A program made the translations under genes and the position numbers. Under the pieces are notes generated by a model. That model did no database searches and was not told the origin of the DNA. It saw nothing but the letters and a program-made list of their open reading frames with translations. From an uncultured Bacteroidales bacterium (GTDB lineage Bacteria > Bacteroidota > Bacteroidia > Bacteroidales > Bacteroidaceae), in assembly GCA_945787885.1 (NCBI GenBank), contig CALZJF010000005.1, positions 1 through 64,000 on the forward strand: a stretch of 64,000 nucleotides of DNA, written 5' to 3'. Below, one piece after another: positions 18,034-26,318 of the stretch; position 1 is the first letter of the stretch, and the number at the start of each line of letters is the position of its first letter.

Positions 18034-18388
18034 CAAGCACGTAAAGTCGGAAGCATCAGCATATTGGTAAGCACCAAGCGTGTAGCCCCTATCCGAGGAA
18101 CCATACGGGGGGCGTGCTGCCTGTAGTGTTGTGGATGAATCTGACTCGGGAAGCCTATCTTCGCACCACCAGAGCCCATGAAATCCAATCTGTTCTGACT
18201 GGCAGGAAATGTGTAGCTGTGCTGAAAACGATGGGTTTTTCTGTCCTTCTGCTGAGCTTCTGCCTCCCCAGTCATCATTTTCACCCCTCCAAGTGATTAT
18301 TTTTCCCTCTGAAAATGGCCATTTTCCCCCCAAAGATGGTCAGTCTGCGACGAAATGCTATGTAGAAACAAAGCATCTTGCTATAAAG
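18034..18388. other. Non-coding stretch with family C repeat
   Basis: No convincing gene is seen. The first 230 bases are unexplained. Bases 18262-18385 hold a family C repeat copy, and an A repeat follows. Confidence 0.5.
18262..18385 (+). repeat. Family C repeat, copy 1 (IS21-end-like array)
   Basis: It has successive variants of a roughly 22-base unit (agtcatcattttcacccc, aagtgattatttttcc, tgaaaatggccattttcc, aaagatggtcagtctgcgac). It aligns along its length with 39130-39240. Multiple short terminal repeats of this composition resemble IS21-family ends, but no istA/istB gene is nearby. Confidence 0.6.
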
Positions 18389-18577
18389 GTAGGTTCTATA
18401 AATTAGTTTTCAATGTAAGGCAGTGTTTCCGTTTTACTTGGATGTCTTCACGCCTCTCGCACCGTATCTTTTGTCTTTCATTCAGTCACGTAGCCCGCTA
18501 CGCTCCCTCGTGAAAAACAAAAACCTACGGCACGATAGTCGCAAATACATCGCAAGCTAATTTATAGAACCTACCTA
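18389..18577 (-). repeat. Interspersed repeat family A, copy 2
   Basis: This is near-identical to copy 1 but inverted (GGTAGGTTCTATAAATTAG start, then ttttcaatgtaaggcagtg). It ends CTAATTTATAGAACCTACC. Together with copy 1 it brackets the WG-repeat gene as an inverted pair. A short B-like fragment (caggcaataaaatttatttt) follows at 18590-18633. Confidence 0.9.
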
Positions 18578-18768
18578 TAAACTTATATTTCCCAAGCAGG
18601 CAATAAAATTTATTTTGCTCACCCACCTATAAAACAGTGGCGAAGAATTTGGGCAGAGCGGGGGAGTTCTCCATCGTGTCGCCACACTTGTCCGCATAAA
18701 CGAGGGGATATCAGCAGCAAGGCTTCAAATAAATCTGTTGGCGGAACAGCATTTTTTGTTTTTTTTCT

Positions 18769-18776
18769 TAATTTTG
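18769..18776 (+). promoter_or_regulatory. Promoter -7 box
   Basis: TAATTTTG matches the Bacteroidetes TAnnTTTG box. Transcription would begin near 18783, downstream of the far upstream in-frame ATG at 18738, which supports 18834 as the true start of the next gene. No clear -33 box is seen. Confidence 0.5.
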
Positions 18777-18833
18777 CAGCACAATCCTGCGCACACCGCC
18801 GCAGAGACCACTATCCACTCTCCCCCACCCCCC

Positions 18834-20558
18834 ATGCAATTCAAGAAAATCCTTGCCATCATCCTGCTCCCCACTTTGCTCCTCTCCTGTTTGCCGAACC
18901 GTGCTGACGGGCAGAAGCGCATAGCCGACATGGACTACGACGAACTGGCTACGTGTCTGGAGGATGTCTTTCAGCCCATTGACAGCCTGTCGTATGCCTT
19001 GGCGCGCTATGTCTTGATGTCGCGCCAGCAGAAAGACTTGGGCAAGACGCTGCAAGTGCTGAAGAACGTGGAGAAGAAAAGCCGGAGAGTGGGGCACGAC
19101 GGGGCGCTCGATGCCGACATTTTCCTGGGAAAGGCTGTGGCCTGCGTAGAACGCATGGACGACCGCGCCATCATTGACTGGGTGAAGCGCGCGAAAGACG
19201 GCATTGCTGACCATGTTTCGCCACAGACGACGATGCGGCGCTATACGCAAGCGGCATTGGTATGCCTGCTCACGACTACCGATGAGGGCAACGAACTCGC
19301 TGCCGCCACTTGCCTCGAAGCCATAGAATACAGCAAGGAAAATTCTGAGATACCGCCCTACGCCGAGCTCTACAGCTTTCTCGGACAGGCATACTTCAAC
19401 ATGGGCGAGGTGCAAGCCGCCATGACTGCACTGACGCAGGCTCTCTGTCTGGCACATGATGCCGGCAACGCCGTACAGGAAGCCAGAGCCTATGCCGCCA
19501 TGGCGCGTTGCATGAGGAACGAAAACCTCCTGCTGCAAGCGAGAGTCATGGCTGAAAAAGCCTATGGAATCATACGCCACACCCCTGCCGGCGAAGCTAA
19601 ATGCCTGACGTGCCGCGTAGTGGGCTGGACGTTTGAAGACCGCCAACAGCCTGACTCCGCCCTCTTCTATCTGAACATGGCCAAGAACATCTGCGACACG
19701 ATGCACTTCGTCAGGCTGGGCAGGGAGATTGTGCGGCAAGACATCGACAGAATACAGACGGAGGGATGCCAGCTGCCTGACACCACCACCCTCGCCCGTG
19801 CCCAGTGTCTGCACGAATACACGCAGACCATTATAGATATGGAGCGGCAGAAGATGCTGGAAGAGGAGGTGATGCCTGAAGTGTCGCATGCCATCAAGGT
19901 CGTGCGCTACACCATCTTCGCCTGCTGCGTGGTCCTCATCTTAGCGGTAGGCGTCGTTCTCACCTATCGCTATAACAAAAAGCGCGAAGAGGCAGAGAAA
20001 GACGCTCATCTGCAGACGATGGCTTCGAGGATGGCAGATGCGCACAGCAGGCTGAAAGCCGTCAGCACGCAGCTCGACCACACGGAGAAGAGCCGCCACG
20101 AACTGTCCGTGCGCATGACGGACATGGCGGGGAAGCTCTCTGAAACGGAGAGCCTGCTCCGCGAAACGCAGGAACAGCTCAACGGAAAGGAGGCGATGCT
20201 GAGAATGTTCAGAGAGAGGGACCGCGAACAGAAGGCTGACCTGAAGGAAATCAAGACGCGATTCATCAACAAGGATTTCAATATCGACGATGCTTACGTA
20301 GATCCCGAACTTTTCACCCGTCTTTTCCTGAGTGCGCACCCCAACTTCGAGAAGGGGCTGAAGGAGCGCGCTCCCTCCGTCTCGCAACACGACACGCTGC
20401 TCTGCATCCTCATCGTGCTTGACGCGCCGAAGGAGGAGGTAGCCCGCGTCTTGAAGATACGCCCCGACAGCCTCAACGTGGCTCGCCACCGTCTGCGAAA
20501 ACGCCTCAACCTCGCTCGCGAGGAAAACCTCTTCACTTGGCTCCGCAGCCTGCTGTGA
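18834..20558 (+). CDS. TPR-containing lipoprotein-like membrane regulator with C-terminal HTH
   Basis: This 574-residue protein has an N-terminal signal ending LLPTLLLSC, a possible lipobox. A helical TPR-like sensor region (about 40-340) includes PYAELYSFLGQAYFNMGE. One membrane span follows (FACCVVLILAVGVVLTY, about 359-376), then a long coiled coil (390-470) and a terminal DNA-binding-like helix-turn-helix (LLCILIVLDAPKEEVARVL... to RHRLRKRLNL, about 520-560). Bacteroidetes use such periplasmic-TPR/cytoplasmic-HTH proteins as single-chain membrane regulators. ATG 18834 fits the signal peptide and promoter. A lipid anchor and an internal membrane span are somewhat at odds, so the signal may instead be a plain one. 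Confidence 0.7.
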   Translation: MQFKKILAIILLPTLLLSCLPNRADGQKRIADMDYDELATCLEDVFQPIDSLSYALARYVLMSRQQKDLGKTLQVLKNVEKKSRRVGHDGALDADIFLGKAVACVERMDDRAIIDWVKRAKDGIADHVSPQTTMRRYTQAALVCLLTTTDEGNELAAATCLEAIEYSKENSEIPPYAELYSFLGQAYFNMGEVQAAMTALTQALCLAHDAGNAVQEARAYAAMARCMRNENLLLQARVMAEKAYGIIRHTPAGEAKCLTCRVVGWTFEDRQQPDSALFYLNMAKNICDTMHFVRLGREIVRQDIDRIQTEGCQLPDTTTLARAQCLHEYTQTIIDMERQKMLEEEVMPEVSHAIKVVRYTIFACCVVLILAVGVVLTYRYNKKREEAEKDAHLQTMASRMADAHSRLKAVSTQLDHTEKSRHELSVRMTDMAGKLSETESLLRETQEQLNGKEAMLRMFRERDREQKADLKEIKTRFINKDFNIDDAYVDPELFTRLFLSAHPNFEKGLKERAPSVSQHDTLLCILIVLDAPKEEVARVLKIRPDSLNVARHRLRKRLNLAREENLFTWLRSLL

Positions 20559-20843
20559 GGGCAGGCTCTCCCTGCGGAAATTCGCTACGGCTCACAACCG
20601 AAAAAAAACACTCATGCCACCCCGAAGAGCGGCGAAGAGCAGCAGAAGATGGTGGTGAAAACAGGGCTTTTATCGAAAATAAAGGCACAAACTTTGCGCA
20701 TATCCAAAAAAGCACTACCTTTGCCTCCGCGAAGTTTGGCCGCGGCTCGGCAGAAGCCTTGCACAGCCTTTGCTGACGTTCGGCAGACGACGGGGCAGGC
20801 TGCCCAACGAATATCCCGAATCAACAAAAACGCATATACCCAC
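20559..20843. other. Intergenic region containing a promoter
   Basis: No gene is seen. It contains the promoter at 20693-20723; the remainder is featureless. Confidence 0.5.
20693..20723 (+). promoter_or_regulatory. Bacteroidetes-type promoter
   Basis: TTTG at 20693-20696 and TACCTTTG at 20716-20723 are separated by 19 bases, an excellent match to the consensus. It drives the secreted protein starting at 20844, with a leader of about 115 bases. Confidence 0.7.
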
Positions 20844-21257
20844 ATGAAAAAGTATCTCTTCACCCTGATTATCGCCCTTTGCGGCATCTTCAACGCGCGG
20901 GCGCAGCAAGACCTCGTAGATTGCGTCGTCGTCGAACTCAACAATGGCGAGACCCTCTCTCTCGCTCTGCGCCACACTCCGAAAGCTACGTTTGAAAACG
21001 ATTTGGTAGTCGTGACGGCGGGCGATTTCCAAGCATCTTACGAAAAAACGCTCCTTCACCGCTTCTATTTCAAGAAGGAAGTGGACGGCATTCACGCCAT
21101 CACTGATGCCGAAAACATCTGCACGGGCACCATTTATGATACGCACGGACGCAAGGTGGCAGACTTCGAAGGTTCGATTGACGAGGCTACGCTCCAACAG
21201 GGCGTATATATCGTCAAGACCAAGAGTGGAGAGAGCTTCAAAATGCTGAAGAAATAA
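20844..21257 (+). CDS. Small secreted protein with C-terminal sorting-type domain
   Basis: This 137-residue protein has a clear signal peptide (MKKYLFTLIIALCGIFNARA). A beta-rich middle follows (VVVELNNGETLSLALRHTPKA...), of a kind often seen at the C-terminal end of larger Prevotella/Bacteroides exoproteins. The end (GTIYDTHGRKVADFEG to LQQGVYIVKTKSGESFKMLKK) fits the type IX secretion C-terminal domain: D-x-x-GR-x-V then GVYIVK. So it is probably exported across the outer membrane, or is a remnant keeping only the targeting parts. The upstream promoter and downstream terminator show a single-gene unit. Function is unknown. Confidence 0.75.
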   Translation: MKKYLFTLIIALCGIFNARAQQDLVDCVVVELNNGETLSLALRHTPKATFENDLVVVTAGDFQASYEKTLLHRFYFKKEVDGIHAITDAENICTGTIYDTHGRKVADFEGSIDEATLQQGVYIVKTKSGESFKMLKK

Positions 21258-21294
21258 TAAGCTGCCCCTATGGGGGCCACTGGCTACCACGCAT

Positions 21295-21347
21295 AAGCGG
21301 GGCTGGGACACTTCAAACAGACGGTGTCTCAGCCCCTGCTTTTTAGG
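21295..21347 (+). terminator. Intrinsic terminator
   Basis: GCGGGGCTGGGACAC pairs with GTGTCTCAGCCCCTGC and is followed by TTTTT at about 21340-21345. Confidence 0.75.
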
Positions 21348-21408
21348 CACGCGGACTGCCATACCTCTTATATATAAGGAAGAAACAAGGCGATTTATCA
21401 CACTACAC

Positions 21409-21439
21409 TTGCAAAAACAATGGGAAAAACGTATTTTTG
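21409..21439 (+). promoter_or_regulatory. Promoter of the HAD hydrolase gene
   Basis: TTG at 21409-21411 and TATTTTTG at 21432-21439 are 20 bases apart. The start codon lies about 100 bases downstream. Confidence 0.65.
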
Positions 21440-21542
21440 CCCTCGCAAGAATGCCTGACCGTGGGGCGCACGGACTCCCTACGTCCCCTGAAAAACAGCG
21501 AGCACTCTGACCCTGAATCATAAATCCTCCCCCTACCCGACT

Positions 21543-22196
21543 ATGGAAAACTTCAAAAACATCTTCTTCGACCTCGGTGGCGTGTTGTTCAACCTCAACA
21601 CTCGCGCCGCATTTCGCGCCTTCAAGAATCTGGGAATGCCCATTCCTGAAGAACTCATCACGGACAACTCGCCACTCAATGCCTTGCCAGAGGGACAGGC
21701 CATCATCAAACTCATACACCGCATGGACCTCGGCGAAGTGAGAGCACGGGAATTTATCGAGACCGTGCGGCAGCAGTGTCGTCCCGGCACGACGGAAGAA
21801 GAGATTTTGCAGGCTTACAACGGCATGATAGATGTGCCCGTCGGGCGATTGGCCCTCCTGAAACGCCTGCGCACCAAGTATCGGGTGTATCTGCTGAGCA
21901 ACATCGGCGACCTGCATTGGGAGGCTGCACAGCGCATGGCGCGCGAACTGGGATTCCCCATGGAGGATTGTTTCGACCACTGCTTCTGCTCCTTCGAGAT
22001 GGGAGTGGCGAAGCCTGACCCTGCCATCTTCGAGCGCGCCATTCGCGAGAGCGGTGTCAATCCTGCCGAGACGCTCTACATCGATGACTATGCGGCGAAC
22101 GTAGAGACAGGACTTGCGGCCGGACTCTTGGCTTACAAGATTGAGGGCAACACGCTTGAGCAGCACATTCCACGGCTCTTCCCAGAGTTTGCATAG
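21543..22196 (+). CDS. HAD-superfamily hydrolase
   Basis: This 217-residue haloacid-dehalogenase-like phosphatase has motif I FFDLGGVLFN (8-17) and motif II YLLSNIGD near 117-124. Motif III is the lysine in GVAKPDPAIF near 154-163, and motif IV is YIDDYAANVE near 178-187. The second Asp of the usual D-x-D is replaced by Gly (D-L-G-G-V), which is common in the YihX/epoxide-hydrolase-N-like branch. A helical cap sits between motifs I and II. The likely substrate is a small phosphorylated metabolite. It has its own promoter and is a single-gene unit. Confidence 0.88.
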   Translation: MENFKNIFFDLGGVLFNLNTRAAFRAFKNLGMPIPEELITDNSPLNALPEGQAIIKLIHRMDLGEVRAREFIETVRQQCRPGTTEEEILQAYNGMIDVPVGRLALLKRLRTKYRVYLLSNIGDLHWEAAQRMARELGFPMEDCFDHCFCSFEMGVAKPDPAIFERAIRESGVNPAETLYIDDYAANVETGLAAGLLAYKIEGNTLEQHIPRLFPEFA

Positions 22197-22453
22197 CCAT
22201 TGCAGCCTCAAACCTCAGTAGTTTTACAAAAAAAGAAATAGACATCTGTCAAATTTTCACCGCCATTCCTTCCCGATTCCTTTACAGGTGTATAGTTTTT
22301 ATATCGGATAAGTTTACAAAAGTCAAGCATCAGCATTCCATTCTGCTCAGAAAATGCCAAGTCTGCTTACACTCTGATAGCACAACCCATGATTTCTGCG
22401 GCCTTTTTGCGGAAAATCCATACGGGGCAAACGATAGTTCGATGATTTGTAGC
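22197..22453. other. Intergenic, nothing recognised
   Basis: These are AT-richer bases with no gene, repeat or clear signal that I can support. Confidence 0.4.
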
Positions 22454-22461
22454 TAACTTTG
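22454..22461 (+). promoter_or_regulatory. Promoter -7 box of the purF-like gene
   Basis: TAACTTTG matches TAnnTTTG. No good -33 partner is seen. Transcription from about 22468 would leave a 264-base leader that includes the terminator-like hairpin at 22572-22631. Confidence 0.5.
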
Positions 22462-22571
22462 CTGACGCAAATACAACACAAACCATCTATCCTGTATGCC
22501 ATTCTCTCCCATCAAAAAGCCATACGCCCAACGACTCCAACGCGAGCCGATTCGGATACACGACATATTCT

Positions 22572-22631
22572 CAGAAAGGTAGGTCCTGCCCAATGCACAC
22601 CGCATGGCAGAACCTGCCTTTCTGCCTTTTT
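22572..22631 (+). terminator. Leader terminator (possible attenuator) before purF-like gene
   Basis: CAGAAAGGTAGGTCCTGCC (22572-22590) pairs with GGCAGAACCTGCCTTTCTG (22606-22624; two mismatches), followed by CCTTTTT. It lies between the likely promoter and the start codon and would stop transcription unless read through. Confidence 0.65.
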
Positions 22632-22731
22632 GGACCTCGTAGCCACGAACCAGACCTCACGATGACGAATAGACGGCGGGAAGAGGATGCAGCAACACGA
22701 AAAAACTCTACGACATACAAACTACACCCCT

Positions 22732-24555
22732 ATGGAACCCCTTAAACATGAATGTGGCATCGCCATGGTGCGACTGCTGAAACCGCTGAGCTTCTATGCC
22801 GAAAAGTACGGCACGGACAAATATGGCCTCAGCAAGCTCTATCTCATGATGGAAAAACAGCACAACCGCGGACAGGAAGGTGCTGGAATGGCTTGCGTGC
22901 GACTCAACGGGAAACCCGGACATGAATACATGTATCGCGAAAAGGCAGAGGGAAAGGATGCCATCACAAAGGTTTTTGCCAATGTCTATAAGCAAATAGC
23001 AGGCGACTCGGCAGACGGGCCGGCAGAAATCACCACTACGGACGATATTCCCGGCGAACGCCCACCCTTCATCGGAGAGCTTTATATGGGACACCTGCGA
23101 TATTCCACCACAGGACGTGGCGGACTGAAGTACGTACACCCCTTCTTGCGCCGTAACAACTGGAAGGCCAAGAACTTGTGTCTGTGCGGAAACTTCAACA
23201 TGACGAACATTGCGGAGGTGTTCGCACATCTCACAGCCCAGGGGCAGAGTCCGCGCGTATATAGCGACTCTTACATCATGCTCGAAATCATGGGGCATCG
23301 TCTGGACCGCGAGGTGGAACGGCTCTTTGCCGAGGCGCAGCAGCAGGGACTCTCAGGCACGGACATCACGGCGTATATTGACAGCCACGTGGATATTGCC
23401 AACGTGTTGCGTACCGCCATGCCGCTCTTCGATGGTGGCTACGTCGTGTGCGGACTGACGGGAAGCGGCGAATTGTTCGCCATGCGCGACCCTCACGGCA
23501 TTCGTCCCGCATTCTTCTATGCCAACGATGAGGTCGTGGCATGCGCCAGCGAACGCCCCGTGTTGCAGACCACCTTCGACTTGCCTACGGAGGCCGTCAC
23601 CGAATTGCAGCCCGGACAGGCACTCATCGTCAGAGCTTCGGGCGAAATCGTCATACAGCAAATCATCGAGCCCATGTCGTTCCTGCCCTGCTCCTTCGAG
23701 CGCATCTATTTCAGCCGGGGCAACGACATCGACATCTACAACGAGCGGAAAGCACTCGGACATCAGCTCGTGCCGAAAATTCTTGAAGCCGTCGGTCACG
23801 ACACGGAGCACACCGTCTTCTCCTACATCCCGAACACGGCGGAAGTGGCCTACTATGGACTGCTGGAGGGCGTGGGAGAGGTTGCGCCCCGCGTAAGGGC
23901 GGAGAAGGTGGTATCGAAAGACATCAAACTCCGCACCTTCATTGCAGAGAGTGGCGTGCGGAGCGACCTCGCTGCCCATGTCTATGACATCACGGCAGGC
24001 TCCATCGTGGCGGGCGAGGACAATCTCGTCGTCATTGATGACAGTATCGTGCGTGGCACGACGCTGCGCGAGAGCATCATCCGTATTCTCGACCGTCTCC
24101 ATCCGCGCAAAATGGTCATCGTCAGCTCTGCGCCGCAAATCAGATACCCTGACTTCTATGGCATCGACATGAGCCGCGTAGAAGATTTCATAGCGTTTCA
24201 GGCGTGCATCGCCCTGATTCAGGACAGGCATCAGGAGCAACTCCTCACGGATGTCTATCAAGACTGCCTCGCCATGCTGGGAACGCCCATTCTCGATACG
24301 ACGGAGAATCCCGTCCGACGCCTCTATCAGCCCTTCACTGCCGACGAACTCTCGGAGAAAATGGCAGAATTGCTCCGACCGACAGGCGTCACCACACCGA
24401 TTACTCTGGTGTTCCAAAGCATCAGCGGACTTCACCGAGCCATTCCTAACCATCCGGGCGACTGGTATTTCACGGGCCACTATCCCACTCCGGGTGGTCT
24501 CCGTCTGCTCCTCAAATCTTATATCGACTTCTATCAACGCCACTTCGCACGCTGA
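22732..24555 (+). CDS. Amidophosphoribosyltransferase-like enzyme
   Basis: This protein is 607 residues from ATG 22732, chosen because it places the nucleophile at C8 (KHECGIAMV) after a short propeptide; an in-frame ATG at 22687 would bury it. The class II glutaminase domain has EKQHNRGQEGAGMAC and GHLRYSTTGRGG. The PRPP-binding loop VVIDDSIVRGTT is near 434-445. It makes 5-phosphoribosylamine, the first step of purine synthesis, from PRPP and glutamine. It is longer than classical PurF (about 470-500) and belongs to the long variant seen in Bacteroidetes, whose exact role may differ from a canonical purF. A leader hairpin suggests attenuation. pyrG follows at 51 bases. Confidence 0.85.
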   Translation: MEPLKHECGIAMVRLLKPLSFYAEKYGTDKYGLSKLYLMMEKQHNRGQEGAGMACVRLNGKPGHEYMYREKAEGKDAITKVFANVYKQIAGDSADGPAEITTTDDIPGERPPFIGELYMGHLRYSTTGRGGLKYVHPFLRRNNWKAKNLCLCGNFNMTNIAEVFAHLTAQGQSPRVYSDSYIMLEIMGHRLDREVERLFAEAQQQGLSGTDITAYIDSHVDIANVLRTAMPLFDGGYVVCGLTGSGELFAMRDPHGIRPAFFYANDEVVACASERPVLQTTFDLPTEAVTELQPGQALIVRASGEIVIQQIIEPMSFLPCSFERIYFSRGNDIDIYNERKALGHQLVPKILEAVGHDTEHTVFSYIPNTAEVAYYGLLEGVGEVAPRVRAEKVVSKDIKLRTFIAESGVRSDLAAHVYDITAGSIVAGEDNLVVIDDSIVRGTTLRESIIRILDRLHPRKMVIVSSAPQIRYPDFYGIDMSRVEDFIAFQACIALIQDRHQEQLLTDVYQDCLAMLGTPILDTTENPVRRLYQPFTADELSEKMAELLRPTGVTTPITLVFQSISGLHRAIPNHPGDWYFTGHYPTPGGLRLLLKSYIDFYQRHFAR

Positions 24556-24606
24556 ACTTCAATCCATTTTCTGAGAAAACAACAGGACAAAACATCTTAC
24601 ACTCCT

Positions 24607-26214
24607 ATGACTCCTAAATACATCTTCGTGACGGGTGGTGTCGTTTCCTCCTTAGGAAAGGGCATCATCTCCTCTTCCATTGGCAAACTCCTGCAAGCAC
24701 GCGGCTATCGCATCACCATCCAGAAGTTCGACCCCTACATCAACATTGACCCCGGAACCCTCAACCCCTATGAGCACGGCGAATGCTACGTGACCGACGA
24801 CGGCATGGAAACCGACCTCGACCTCGGACACTACGAGCGGTTCACGGGCATTCACACCACGCGCAACAATTCCGTCACTACGGGACGCATCTACAAAGCC
24901 GTCATCGACCGCGAACGTCGGGGCGACTATCTGGGAAAGACGATTCAGGTGGTGCCGCACATCACCGACGAGATTAAACGCCGCATCAGACTCTCAGCTG
25001 CCGAAGGGGCATACGACTTCATCATCACTGAAATCGGTGGTACCATCGGCGACATCGAGAGTGCGCCCTTCATGGAGGCCATCCGCCAGATGCGGTGGGA
25101 ACTGGGAAAGGATGCCTGCAATATTCACCTCACCTATGTGCCTTACCTCAAAGCTGCCGACGAACTCAAGACGAAGCCTACGCAGCACTCTGTCAAGGAG
25201 ATGCAGAGCATGGGCATTCAGCCTGATGTGCTGATTCTGCGCACGGAGAAACACCTCGAAGAGGGCATTCTGCGCAAGGTGGCCGACTTCTGCAATGTAG
25301 CCCCTGACTGCGTCGTGCAAAGCGAAGATTTGCCCAGCATCTACGAGGTGCCTGTCAATATGCAGCGGCAGGGGCTTGATGCTGCCATTCTGCGTCGCCT
25401 CAGTCTGCCCGTGGGCGAAACGCCCGCACTGGGGCCGTGGCGAAACTTCCTGCAGCGGATGCACCACGCCACTGAGGAAATTCACATCGGATTAGTGGGA
25501 AAATACGATTTGCAGGATGCCTACAAGAGCATCCGCGAGGCACTGACGATGGCGGGCATCTACAACGACCGAAAAGTGTGCCTGCACTTCATCAACAGCG
25601 AACACCTGACGGATGAAAATATCGAAGAGGAGTTCAGCGGACTGGCAGGAGTGGTCATCTGTCCGGGATTCGGACAGCGCGGCATAGAGGGGAAAATCCT
25701 TGCCGCACAGTTTGCCCGCACGCACGACATACCGACCTTTGGCATTTGCCTGGGTATGCAGATGATGGTCATCGAATTTGCCCGGAATGTACTCGGACTG
25801 GCGGATGCCAACAGTGCGGAAATGGACAGCCACACCTCTCATAATGTCATCGACCTCATGGAAGAGCAGAAGAATGTGACGGCGATGGGCGGCACCATGC
25901 GTCTCGGTGCCTACGACTGCGACTTGAAACCCGGCAGCCGCGTGCGCGCCATCTACGATGCTGACCGCATCCGCGAGCGCCACCGCCATCGCTATGAGTT
26001 CAACAACCGCTTCATCGATGACTTCGAGGCTGCGGGCATGCACTGCGTGGGGCGCAATCCTGAGTCCGGACTGGTGGAGATGGTTGAAATTCCCTCTCTC
26101 CGCTGGTATATCGGCGCACAGTTCCACCCGGAATATTCCAGTACGGTGCTCCACCCTCACCCTCTCTTCCTCGATTTCATCCGCGAAGCCATGAGCAGCC
26201 CCACTGCACGCTAA
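24607..26214 (+). CDS. pyrG: CTP synthase
   Basis: This 535-residue enzyme aminates UTP to CTP using ATP and glutamine. The synthetase domain begins TPKYIFVTGGVVSSLGKGI with the ATP loop, KFDPYINIDPGTLNPYEHGE and the UTP-site KTKPTQHSVKE (about 192-202). The glutaminase domain has the oxyanion/nucleophile loop GICLGMQ with C381 and the FHPEYSS catalytic histidine/glutamate near 507. The full family length is present. It sits 51 bases after the purF-like gene, pairing two nucleotide amidotransferases, and ends at a bidirectional terminator shared with glnN. Confidence 0.97.
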   Translation: MTPKYIFVTGGVVSSLGKGIISSSIGKLLQARGYRITIQKFDPYINIDPGTLNPYEHGECYVTDDGMETDLDLGHYERFTGIHTTRNNSVTTGRIYKAVIDRERRGDYLGKTIQVVPHITDEIKRRIRLSAAEGAYDFIITEIGGTIGDIESAPFMEAIRQMRWELGKDACNIHLTYVPYLKAADELKTKPTQHSVKEMQSMGIQPDVLILRTEKHLEEGILRKVADFCNVAPDCVVQSEDLPSIYEVPVNMQRQGLDAAILRRLSLPVGETPALGPWRNFLQRMHHATEEIHIGLVGKYDLQDAYKSIREALTMAGIYNDRKVCLHFINSEHLTDENIEEEFSGLAGVVICPGFGQRGIEGKILAAQFARTHDIPTFGICLGMQMMVIEFARNVLGLADANSAEMDSHTSHNVIDLMEEQKNVTAMGGTMRLGAYDCDLKPGSRVRAIYDADRIRERHRHRYEFNNRFIDDFEAAGMHCVGRNPESGLVEMVEIPSLRWYIGAQFHPEYSSTVLHPHPLFLDFIREAMSSPTAR

Positions 26215-26257
26215 CCCTCTGAGCTCAGCCCCGCGAGAGCGCAAGTCTTACCATACG

Positions 26258-26299
26258 AAAATCCCCCCAGCACCTTGGATGGCGCTGGGGGGATTTTTA
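26258..26299. terminator. Bidirectional terminator between pyrG and glnN
   Basis: AAAATCCCCCCAGC (26258-26271) pairs perfectly with GCTGGGGGGATTTT (26284-26297). A and T runs flank it on both strands, serving the two convergent genes. Confidence 0.85.
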
Positions 26300-26318
26300 T
26301 GCTTGAACAGTCAGGGGA

